Translations under genes and position numbers: made by a program
The notes under the pieces: generated by a model
What the model was told of the DNA's origin: nothing
Seen by the model: the letters and a program-made list of their open reading frames with translations, nothing else
The model's database searches: none
In this document: positions 15,005-22,267 of the stretch, in pieces
Layout of the letters: every line of letters begins with the position of its first letter
Position numbering within the stretch: position 1 is the stretch's first letter
NCBI GenBank assembly: GCA_017467105.1
Contig: JAFTSU010000027.1
Coordinates: forward strand, 36,828-100,827
Reading direction: 5' to 3'
DNA from: Clostridia bacterium
GTDB lineage: Bacteria; Bacillota; Clostridia; Oscillospirales; CAG-272
DNA length: 64,000 nucleotides

Positions 15005-16036
15005 ATGAGAGAATATTTTCCTAAGGTGCTTGGAAACTCCGATACGCGCAAGAGGATCGGCTCTGCGATAGACGGCGGTTATATGCCTCACGCCTTTCTG
15101 ATAACCGGTCCCTCCGGCTCGGGAAAGCGGACATTGGCAAAGGAGATCGCTGCTGCCCTGAACTGCGAAAAAAGAAGCGGAGAGGGTCCTCTTCCCTGCG
15201 GAACGTGCAATAACTGTCGCAGAATATGGGAGAATAATTTCACCGATCTTAAGATACTCGAAAAGCCGAAGGACAGAGCAACTCTCGGAGTTGAGCCCGT
15301 TAAGCTGATGAGAGAGGATATGTTTCTCTCGGCAACTGAATCGGACTACAAGGTCTACGTTATCTGCGATGCGGAGGCTATGACGCCCGAGGCACAGAAC
15401 GCGCTGCTTAAGGTCCTTGAGGAGCCGCCGCCAAACGTAGTGATACTCCTTCTCGCAACCGAGGCAGACAAAATGCTGACAACTATACGCAGCAGAGCCC
15501 AGACTGTAGCAATGCGCAGATTCTCCTACGAGGAGCTTATCAAGAATCTCCTTTCGCGGAGCGCTGACGCCCGAGAGATGCAAAGGAGCGACGCCGATAG
15601 GCTGAAGGCAATCGTTATGAGCGCTGACGGCAGACTGGGACTTGCCGAAAGACTCCTAAATAAAAAGCAATCTGAGGATCTGAAGGCTGAACGTGATGAC
15701 GTACTGCGCTTGCTCAGTGCGGCCAGAAAGGGTGCAAGCTACGCTGACGTTTACGCAGCAATAAGCGCTCTGCCACAAAAGAGAAACGAGCTTGGAGAAA
15801 TGCTTGAGCTATCCGTTACGGCTGTACGCGATATGATAGCCGTAAGGTGTGGCGGCAGAGTGAGGACTGTTTTCTTCACCTCCTTTGAGGAATGCGAGGG
15901 GATAGGCGAGGACATTGGGATCAACCGTCTGTTTGAGATATTTGACGCTCTGCTTGAGGCTCGTGAATACTGCGCGAGAAACGCAAACGTCGCTAACGTT
16001 CTATCCGCACTCGCTGCAAAGCTGTATTCTGCGTGA
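15005..16036 (+). CDS. holB: DNA polymerase III delta' subunit
   Basis: Clamp-loader subunit. AAA+ ATPase fold of 343 residues, with P-loop GPSGSGKRT at about residues 36-44, a zinc module (CGTCNNC) at 65-71, ICDAEAMTPEAQNALLKVLEEPP and the IRSRAQ sensor/arginine region. It carries a single zinc Cys pair rather than the longer four-Cys module, and SRA instead of the usual SRC motif. The ATG at 15005 matches the family start (MREYFPKVLGN); a TTG at 14987 is a weaker option. ricT follows, an order shared with many Firmicutes. Confidence 0.92.
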   Translation: MREYFPKVLGNSDTRKRIGSAIDGGYMPHAFLITGPSGSGKRTLAKEIAAALNCEKRSGEGPLPCGTCNNCRRIWENNFTDLKILEKPKDRATLGVEPVKLMREDMFLSATESDYKVYVICDAEAMTPEAQNALLKVLEEPPPNVVILLLATEADKMLTTIRSRAQTVAMRRFSYEELIKNLLSRSADAREMQRSDADRLKAIVMSADGRLGLAERLLNKKQSEDLKAERDDVLRLLSAARKGASYADVYAAISALPQKRNELGEMLELSVTAVRDMIAVRCGGRVRTVFFTSFEECEGIGEDIGINRLFEIFDALLEAREYCARNANVANVLSALAAKLYSA

Positions 16037-16113
16037 GAAGGAACAAGGGATAAATCAGCAAAAAGATTAATTCGGGCGGAAACGCAAAAACCGTCGGAAA
16101 GGGATATAAATAC

Positions 16114-17019
16114 ATGGCAGAAAATACAAATCAAGTTGAAGCTGCTGCAAGTGAAAAGACAACAGTTGTTGGCGTCAGCTTCAGAGAGGCGGGCAAGGTG
16201 TACTACTTTGACCCGTTGGATAAGAGCTACTCCGTTGGAGAAAACGTAATAGTCGAGACCGCGAGGGGCGTGGAGTTCGGAACGGTCAAGCTTGGTAACA
16301 AGGAGGTTGACAGCTCCGAGATAGTATCTCCTCTTAAGCCTATTATGCGCAAGGCAACAGCCGAGGACGTAGCGAAAAACGACAAAAACAGAAGTGCCGA
16401 GGAAGAGGCTGCGGTTATCTGCAAAAAGAAGATCGAGTCTCACGGACTTGCAATGAATCTCACCGGTGTTGAATACACCTTCGATAATTCGAAGCTTATA
16501 TTCTACTTCACCTGTGAGTCAAGAGTTGACTTCAGAGAGCTGGTCAAGGATCTGGCGTCTACCTTCCGTACCAGAATAGAGCTTCGTCAGATCGGTATCA
16601 GAGACGAGGCTAAAATGCTTGGCGGACTTGGTATTTGCGGAAGAAAGTTCTGCTGCGCAAGCTTCCTCTCCGACTTCGTTCAGGTATCTATAAAGATGGC
16701 GAAGGAGCAGAACTTCTCGCTGAACTCCGCAAAGGTCTCAGGCGCGTGCGGCAGACTTATGTGCTGTCTTAGATACGAGCATGAAACCTACGAGGAAGCG
16801 CTGAAGCGCACACCTCCGACGGGGTCAGTGGTGGAGACAAAGGACGGTCAAGGCACTGTTGTGGAAACTATGCCGCTGGCTGAGATGATAAAGGTAAAGC
16901 TTACTGACAAGGATAAGGAGATCATTAAGCCTTTCGCAGTCTCCGACGTAAGAGTTATATCAAGAAAGCGTGTCCACGAGCAGAAGGAGATCGAAGAGGT
17001 CATTCCCGAGGATAATTGA
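16114..17019 (+). CDS. ricT: RicT (YaaT) PSP1-domain protein
   Basis: Member of the Fe-S-containing RicAFT complex that in Bacillus stimulates RNase Y mRNA maturation and affects sporulation and competence. PSP1 domain features are VGVSFREAGKVYYFDP, IETARGVEFG-like strand VETARGVEFGTV, then LRQIGIRDEAKMLGGLGICG. The conserved cysteines are CGRKFCCASF and CGRLMCCLRYE. 301 residues, usual size. A 77-base gap separates it from holB. RicA and RicF are not in the window. Confidence 0.94.
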   Translation: MAENTNQVEAAASEKTTVVGVSFREAGKVYYFDPLDKSYSVGENVIVETARGVEFGTVKLGNKEVDSSEIVSPLKPIMRKATAEDVAKNDKNRSAEEEAAVICKKKIESHGLAMNLTGVEYTFDNSKLIFYFTCESRVDFRELVKDLASTFRTRIELRQIGIRDEAKMLGGLGICGRKFCCASFLSDFVQVSIKMAKEQNFSLNSAKVSGACGRLMCCLRYEHETYEEALKRTPPTGSVVETKDGQGTVVETMPLAEMIKVKLTDKDKEIIKPFAVSDVRVISRKRVHEQKEIEEVIPEDN

Positions 17020-17081
17020 TCACTCTCGTGACCCCATTATCTACGTTTACAATACTTTTTTCATTTTTTTCACAAATTGTC

Positions 17082-17119
17082 TTGATTTTTGCAATTATTA
17101 TGCTAAAATATTATTAGCA
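17082..17119 (+). promoter_or_regulatory. Ferredoxin promoter with an overlapping palindrome
   Basis: TTGATT (17082-17087), a 16-base spacer ending TGC, TAAAAT (17104-17109). An inverted repeat TGCTAA-7-TTAGCA (17101-17119) covers the -10 box, a plausible repressor site. Confidence 0.6.
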
Positions 17120-17144
17120 CAAAAATTAAATGGAGGATACACAA

Positions 17145-17315
17145 ATGGCATACAAGATTTCCGATGAGTGCATCAGCTGCGGCGCTTGCGCAGACGGTTG
17201 CCCCACTTCTTGCATTTCCGAGGGTGATGGAAAGTACGTTATCAATGCTGACGAGTGCATCAGCTGCGGCAACTGTGCAGACGCTTGCCCCGTAGGAGCA
17301 CCTGCTGAGGAATAA
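17145..17315 (+). CDS. 2[4Fe-4S] ferredoxin
   Basis: Small electron carrier of 56 residues with two clusters: DECISCGACADGCPTSC and DECISCGNCADACPVGA, each giving the CxxCxxCxxxC pattern. Five upstream codons are open, but the ATG at 17145 has GGAGG 8 bases upstream. It has its own promoter and a large hairpin downstream, so it is likely a highly expressed single-gene unit placed inside the holB-ricT-trmN6-rsmI run. Confidence 0.95.
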   Translation: MAYKISDECISCGACADGCPTSCISEGDGKYVINADECISCGNCADACPVGAPAEE

Positions 17316-17332
17316 TTCCCTCGCAAACATAG

Positions 17333-17372
17333 AATTTTAGGAGTGTGTGAGATTTCGCGCACTCCTAAAATT
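17333..17372 (+). terminator. Hairpin after the ferredoxin gene
   Basis: AATTTTAGGAGTG (17333-17345) pairs perfectly with CACTCCTAAAATT (17360-17372), loop 14 bases. The U-rich end is part of the stem. Probable terminator or transcript stabiliser. It argues against starting trmN6 at the GTG at 17347, which lies in the loop. Confidence 0.65.
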
Positions 17373-17433
17373 TACTAAAAAAGCAGAGACAAGAGGCGTA
17401 AAGGCGTTGTTCTCTGACACGTATAGGATATAT

Positions 17434-18177
17434 ATGGAAACTGTAACTACCGTAAACGATGATCTCAGACTGATACAGCGCAGCGAGGGACTGACCTTTG
17501 GCACCGATGCGCTTCTGCTGGCGGGATATATCGATTCAAAATATAAGCACGCATTAGAGCTTGGCGCCGGGAGTGGTATAATTTCTCTCCTCACTCTGTC
17601 CAGAGATAAGTCGGAGCGTGTAACGGCGCTTGAAATACAAAATGAATACGCCGAGCTTTGCGAAAGAAATGCTGAGCTCAACGGCTTTGTTGGCAGGCTT
17701 ACAGCCGTTTGCGAAGACGTAAGGGGCTACAGATACTCCTCTGACGAGCTGTACGATGCCGTATTTACAAATCCTCCGTATATGCGTACGGACAGCGGAA
17801 GACGATGCGACGCGGACGAGAAGAATATCGCAAGACACGAGGTTAATGGCGATATTCGTGATTTCTGTCTGTGCGCTATGAGAAATCTGAAATTCGGCGG
17901 CGATTTCTACGCGGTCTACAGACCGGACAGGCTTATTGATCTCGTATGCGCAATGAGAGAGGCAAGGCTTGAGGCTAAAAGAATAACCTTCGTTCACGCG
18001 GACGAGGGGTCTGAGTCCTCTATGGTGCTGGTCAAGGCAAGATACGGGGGCAAGAGCGGCGCTTATCTCACACCACCGCTCATAATATATAAGGATAATT
18101 CTCACCGTGAGTATACCGATGAGATGAACTACATAATGGAAAACGGCCTCTTCCCTGCCGTATATTCAAAAAGATAA
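17434..18177 (+). CDS. trmN6: tRNA1(Val) adenine-37 N6-methyltransferase-like (TrmN6/YfiC)
   Basis: SAM-dependent N6-adenine methylase of about 247 residues. It shows GLTFGTDALLLAGY, the SAM motif ALELGAGSGIISLL and the N6-methylase motif FTNPPYMRTD. The open frame extends to 17347, but the ATG at 17434 has AGGA 6-7 bases upstream and avoids the terminator hairpin. It precedes rsmI, as in many Firmicutes. The tRNA target is inferred from family members such as E. coli YfiC. Confidence 0.87.
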   Translation: METVTTVNDDLRLIQRSEGLTFGTDALLLAGYIDSKYKHALELGAGSGIISLLTLSRDKSERVTALEIQNEYAELCERNAELNGFVGRLTAVCEDVRGYRYSSDELYDAVFTNPPYMRTDSGRRCDADEKNIARHEVNGDIRDFCLCAMRNLKFGGDFYAVYRPDRLIDLVCAMREARLEAKRITFVHADEGSESSMVLVKARYGGKSGAYLTPPLIIYKDNSHREYTDEMNYIMENGLFPAVYSKR

Positions 18178-18257
18178 GCGCAGACGCGCAATTACACCGT
18201 AGGAAATAAATCTACAAAAACAGTCACTCGCCAAAGCGGCGGTGGATAGGACGTATT

Positions 18258-19118
18258 ATGGAAGAAAAAAACAAAATTCAGCCGTCGACCCTATATCTCG
18301 TCGGTACCCCAATAGGAAATCTGTCGGATATATCGGAGCGTGCTGTCAAGGTGCTATCCGAGGTTGACTTTATCGCTGCTGAGGATACACGAAACTCGAT
18401 GAAGCTGCTCTCTGCGCTGAATATACGCGCAGAGCTCGTCAGCTACCACGATCATAACAGAAAAGCCAGCGGAGAGAGGATACTTGAAAGGCTGCAGAAC
18501 GGCGAATCCTGCGCTCTGATAACCGACGCGGGAATGCCCGCTATAAGCGATCCGGGAGAAGATATCGTCAGATCCTGCGCCGATGCGGGAATAACCGTTA
18601 CCGTCGTTCCCGGCGCGTGCGCCGCAATATCCGCGTTAGCGCTTTCCGGACTTAATACAAGAAGATTTGTGTTTGAGGGATTTCTCTCGCCAATAAAGAA
18701 TGAAAGGCGAGAGAGACTCACCGCTCTTATAACTGAGAGCAGGACGTCCATTTTCTACGAGGCTCCTCACAAGCTAAGATCAACGCTCTCTGATATGGCG
18801 GATATATTTGGTCAAGACAGAAAAATATCGCTGTGCCGGGAGCTGACCAAGCTGAATGAGGAGATATGCCGTACAACACTCGGAGAGGCTGTGAAAATAT
18901 ACGCGGAAAAGGAGCCGAGAGGCGAATACGTGCTGGTGGTTGACGGCTTTGACGGTATTGTCAGAGATAAGGATACCGAGGAGCTTCTTTTGCTTACACC
19001 CGAGGAGCATATAGGAAGATACGTAGCCGAGGGAATGCCCAGAATGGACGCGATAAAAAAGGCTGCGAGAGACAGAGGTATGACAAAATCGGAGCTATAT
19101 AAGCTCGTTAACAATTAA
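18258..19118 (+). CDS. rsmI: 16S rRNA (cytidine1402-2'-O)-methyltransferase RsmI
   Basis: Methylates the ribose of C1402 in the ribosomal decoding centre. Tetrapyrrole-methylase fold of 286 residues with LYLVGTPIGNLSDIS, AAEDTRNSMKLL, ALITDAGMPAISDPGE and VVPGACAAISAL in order, and a FYEAPHKLRSTL segment. The C terminus has the helical RsmI tail (MDAIKKAARDRGMTKSELYKL). It stands 80 bases after trmN6. Confidence 0.95.
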   Translation: MEEKNKIQPSTLYLVGTPIGNLSDISERAVKVLSEVDFIAAEDTRNSMKLLSALNIRAELVSYHDHNRKASGERILERLQNGESCALITDAGMPAISDPGEDIVRSCADAGITVTVVPGACAAISALALSGLNTRRFVFEGFLSPIKNERRERLTALITESRTSIFYEAPHKLRSTLSDMADIFGQDRKISLCRELTKLNEEICRTTLGEAVKIYAEKEPRGEYVLVVDGFDGIVRDKDTEELLLLTPEEHIGRYVAEGMPRMDAIKKAARDRGMTKSELYKLVNN

Positions 19119-19183
19119 TGTATGCGGATGAGTATTTAATTGATAAGATGCTAACTCAGTCCCAATATTAATTAAGGAGAAAA

Positions 19184-19297
19184 ATGGATACTGTAAAAAT
19201 AGACAAGAAAAGCACTAAAATGATCTCTCACGCCGGTCTCGCAGGTCTCTAGGCGATAAATTCAATCGCAGGATACGTTGCGGCGGGAAACCGTTAA
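19184..19297 (+). pseudogene. Remnant of a glycerophosphodiester phosphodiesterase gene
   Basis: A good ribosome site (AAGGAG) precedes ATG 19184. The frame reads MDTVKIDKKSTKMISHAGLA to a TAG at 19250, then continues without shift as AINSIAGYVAAGNR to TAA at 19295. Codon for codon this fits the usual N terminus of Clostridia GDPD enzymes, where the HRG active-site motif (here HAG) is followed by SGLE-x-ENT-x-AAFVAAGNR. The catalytic Arg is lost, there are two stops and nothing of the remaining ~200 residues survives. A terminator follows at once. Confidence 0.65.
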
Positions 19298-19318
19298 AAT
19301 TGATTAAGACATTATAAG

Positions 19319-19359
19319 AGCACTTATGATTACGGGCCGTTTTTCATAAGTGCTTTTTT
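19319..19359 (+). terminator. Terminator after the GDPD remnant
   Basis: AGCACTTATGA (19319-19329) pairs with TCATAAGTGCT (19344-19354), then TTTTT. Confidence 0.85.
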
Positions 19360-19674
19360 CGTTGCTTGTGACATTTTTACCTCATATTATTGAAATTACG
19401 CATTACGCCATAAACCGAAGCCCCGGCTTCATTATTTCCAATTAATCTAGACTTAGGAGTTAAAGCGCCTTTTCACTACAAGAGTAATTAATAAACGTAA
19501 TTCAACTTAAGGCGCAAACCAATTTTTGCCGGCTTCTGCAATTCATTATACGCAGTGCCTACAGTATTAGGCTACGCTTCTCTGCAGATAATGCCAATAC
19601 CGCAGGTTATCCGATCCAGTATGACGGTATTTTTAAAAAAAAGACTATTTTACACCTAATTGTGCATTTTTCCA
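19360..19674 (+). other. Intergenic stretch without a recognisable gene
   Basis: About 315 bases before the next promoter. No gene or clear structure was assigned. Around 19540-19650 two frames look faintly coding (for example NANTAGYPIQYDGIF) but lack starts and homology, so another decayed gene is possible. Confidence 0.3.
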
Positions 19675-19703
19675 TTGACATCGTATTACATACTCCTTAT
19701 AAT
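19675..19703 (+). promoter_or_regulatory. Promoter of the 740-residue protein
   Basis: TTGACA (19675-19680), a 17-base spacer, TATAAT (19698-19703): both boxes match consensus. Confidence 0.85.
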
Positions 19704-19742
19704 AAAATTAACAGACCTATCTATAATGAAAGGGGATTCAAA

Positions 19743-21965
19743 ATGAAAACCAAGACCTTCGAATACGAAAGAAATAGCGGCGGAACGCTCGCCGAATATT
19801 ACGAAGCGGGCAAGTGGTGGCTCGAATACACCGAAAGGGGCGAAAGGGCTGTTTCCTTCGAATACTCGATAGACGATCCCGAAAAGTCCTCAAACGAGCT
19901 TTATCTGGGTCACAGCGAGGAGGAGGTGCAGGCATCCGGCCGTGACATACTCGGCGAGAAGCTGATGGCTCGGGGCGAGGTCTCCTACGATGACGTGATA
20001 GGCGTCATCGGCGAGGTGAAGAAAAACGCGTATTGCTTCATCGGTGGACCTGCGAGTCACTCAAACTATACCGTTGACAGATGGGGCGCTGTATACCGTC
20101 AGCTGTCCGGCAGGGATATAGGCGGCGAAGAGGGACCCATTTATGAGCCTTGGAGGGATATACCCGAGATCAAGGATATTTCTGCCAGACAAGTGATGCT
20201 GGGAGAGGAATATCCAATACTCCTTAACGTATATAGTACAGGGTCCAAAATATATGAGCTTATATACTTCGTTGAGCCCGGTGACAGTCTAAGAGAGCCT
20301 ATGCTGTGGATAAGGAAAAAGACGTACGACGTAAGCTCTCCCGAAAGGGCCGAATACTCGTATAAGGCTGTAGAGTTCATATACGAATTAAATATTGAAG
20401 CAAAGGATAAGGCAGATGAACGTACGGTAATTGAGGCGCTCTGTGATACCGTGGCATACTGGGTAAAATACTCACGCGCCGGCATCTCTCTGTCACTGCC
20501 CGAAAAAAGATTGGAAAGGGTCACCAGAGGAGCTATAGCTGCCGCTAAGGTTACGTGCACCGCGGATAAGCCTCACTACGGACATAGATATTACGGCAAG
20601 GAGATACACGACAATTTTCCTCCGAACTACATATGGCTGATCGAAGCGTACTGTATTCTCGGACGTGCGAAAGAGGCAAAACGCATATTCGAGCATATGA
20701 TCAACTACGCTCTTACCGACGAGGGCAGAATTGCATATCGTCAAGGCAGAGCCCAGATTCACGGCGCATCAGCGTGTGAGTACGGCTGTCTTTTGTTCCT
20801 CGCTGACAGATATTTTGATAAGCTCGAGATCGGAAATCTTACAGACGAGCAGTCGGATAAGCTTGTCGGGATGGGTAATATAATACTCGACCATTGCGTG
20901 CCTTGCCCCGAACTTGAGGGACGAGTCCTCGTAAAAATGTGCGCTGAGGCAGATACGAATTGCCGTGTTTACGTTTACTTAAACAATAATCTCTGGGCTA
21001 TCAGAGGTTTGCGCGCTTTGAGCTCTCTGTCATCAAGGCTGAACAAGCAAAACGGAGACAAATACAAGGTTATGGCAGATATACTATGGCAGAATGTCAG
21101 CCAACTGCTTAAAGAAAAGGCGGTATACGATGAAAGATTCGGATACTTGCCCCCCTTTAGATTTGACTATTCACCTACTCCAAGTACGCTTTCATACTGC
21201 CGCGACACCTTCCACCCTATGACCGATGAGGAATACAGGGAATATATGAAGCGCAGTGTTTCACGTAGCATACCAAAGGCAAACGTTCAGGACAATACGG
21301 AAAACTGCTATGCAAATTACAGATATTATCCCGAGATGCTTTCTGCGATGCTCCTGCCCCGTGAGCTCTCGGATGGCGCGGAAAGGTTACGTGAAAATCT
21401 TGGTGGTGAAATTCTGGGGATGACGAGATTTCGCTCTTGGATAGATAACTGGCCTATTCTGCATCACGCAAGATTTCTTATAGAGTCCGGAAGGATAGAT
21501 AAATATCTGCTCCTTCTTTACGCTCACACCGAGCTTCACGGTCACAGAGAAAGGCTTTGCTATTACGAGCAGGTCAAGCTGGATCAGAGCTATAATATGC
21601 CAGACTGTCTGCCATCGCTGCTGACTACACCAACTATGGTAGGCTGGGCATTTGCGTATGAAAGACTGAGCGACGGTGTGCTTGCTCTGCTGTCTGCGAT
21701 TCCGAAAAGCTGGTTTAATGAAGGGTTCAGCATTTCACGCGTCGGATATTCCGGCGGCGAGATAGATATTAAATATGAAGACGGAGCTGTTTCACTGTCA
21801 TTCTCCTCTCCTACTAAAATTCAATGCGAGCTTATATGGCGAGAGAAGGAAGCTCTGACGGAGTGTGATATCCTGTCCGGCAAAGAATATATCAAGGAAA
21901 TTATCGGTAACAGAATGATACTGAAGACCGGATTGTCTAAAGTATTAATATCTCTAAATAGATAA
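19743..21965 (+). CDS. Large helical protein of unknown function, possibly carbohydrate-active
   Basis: A 740-residue soluble protein with no signal peptide. It starts MKTKTFEYERNSGGTLAEYY. The middle (about 280-600) has helix pairs rich in W, Y, H and R, such as NFPPNYIWLIEAYCILGRAKEA and LNNNLWAIRGLRALSSL, a spacing that recalls (alpha/alpha) barrel glycosidases or epimerases. The C terminus (GYSGGEIDIKYEDGAVSLSF) looks like a beta-sandwich cap. I cannot assign a family. The frame extends 27 codons further up, but the ATG at 19743 has AAAGGGG upstream. Consensus promoter and own terminator make it a single-gene unit. Confidence 0.6.
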   Translation: MKTKTFEYERNSGGTLAEYYEAGKWWLEYTERGERAVSFEYSIDDPEKSSNELYLGHSEEEVQASGRDILGEKLMARGEVSYDDVIGVIGEVKKNAYCFIGGPASHSNYTVDRWGAVYRQLSGRDIGGEEGPIYEPWRDIPEIKDISARQVMLGEEYPILLNVYSTGSKIYELIYFVEPGDSLREPMLWIRKKTYDVSSPERAEYSYKAVEFIYELNIEAKDKADERTVIEALCDTVAYWVKYSRAGISLSLPEKRLERVTRGAIAAAKVTCTADKPHYGHRYYGKEIHDNFPPNYIWLIEAYCILGRAKEAKRIFEHMINYALTDEGRIAYRQGRAQIHGASACEYGCLLFLADRYFDKLEIGNLTDEQSDKLVGMGNIILDHCVPCPELEGRVLVKMCAEADTNCRVYVYLNNNLWAIRGLRALSSLSSRLNKQNGDKYKVMADILWQNVSQLLKEKAVYDERFGYLPPFRFDYSPTPSTLSYCRDTFHPMTDEEYREYMKRSVSRSIPKANVQDNTENCYANYRYYPEMLSAMLLPRELSDGAERLRENLGGEILGMTRFRSWIDNWPILHHARFLIESGRIDKYLLLLYAHTELHGHRERLCYYEQVKLDQSYNMPDCLPSLLTTPTMVGWAFAYERLSDGVLALLSAIPKSWFNEGFSISRVGYSGGEIDIKYEDGAVSLSFSSPTKIQCELIWREKEALTECDILSGKEYIKEIIGNRMILKTGLSKVLISLNR

Positions 21966-22034
21966 TTCTGCCTTTGTTTTTTCTTGGAAATTCGCATAAT
22001 CGCTTATTTCCAATTATAATTGTTTAAATAATTC

Positions 22035-22083
22035 CACGGTTTGCCCGGGTATAGGATTATACTCTTGCAAGCCGTGTTTTTTT
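22035..22083 (+). terminator. Terminator after the 740-residue protein
   Basis: CACGG(T)TTGC (22035-22044) pairs with GCAAGCCGTG (22067-22076), followed by TTTTTTT. Confidence 0.8.
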
Positions 22084-22168
22084 AGCGATATGGTTCGTCT
22101 TTTATTCAATTCTTACAGGGTGTGATCGCCAAAAAAGTCCTCCACCTTCAAAATATTTTGTTTTTATC

Positions 22169-22197
22169 TTGTATTTTTCGCGCGAGTGTGCTAAAAT
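22169..22197 (+). promoter_or_regulatory. Promoter of the signal peptidase gene
   Basis: TTGTAT (22169-22174), a 17-base spacer ending TGC, TAAAAT (22192-22197). The same TGCTAAAATA box occurs at the ferredoxin and metG promoters. Confidence 0.65.
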
Positions 22198-22267
22198 ATA
22201 ATATAATTTATTTTGGGGCGGTAGGTTTTCTTTAACTGCTCCTATCAACAGGAAAGGCGGTAGAATT

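Noticed and set aside
17347-17433. GTG start for trmN6 at 17347
   Set aside because: It lies within the ferredoxin terminator hairpin, and the added residues are not family-like.
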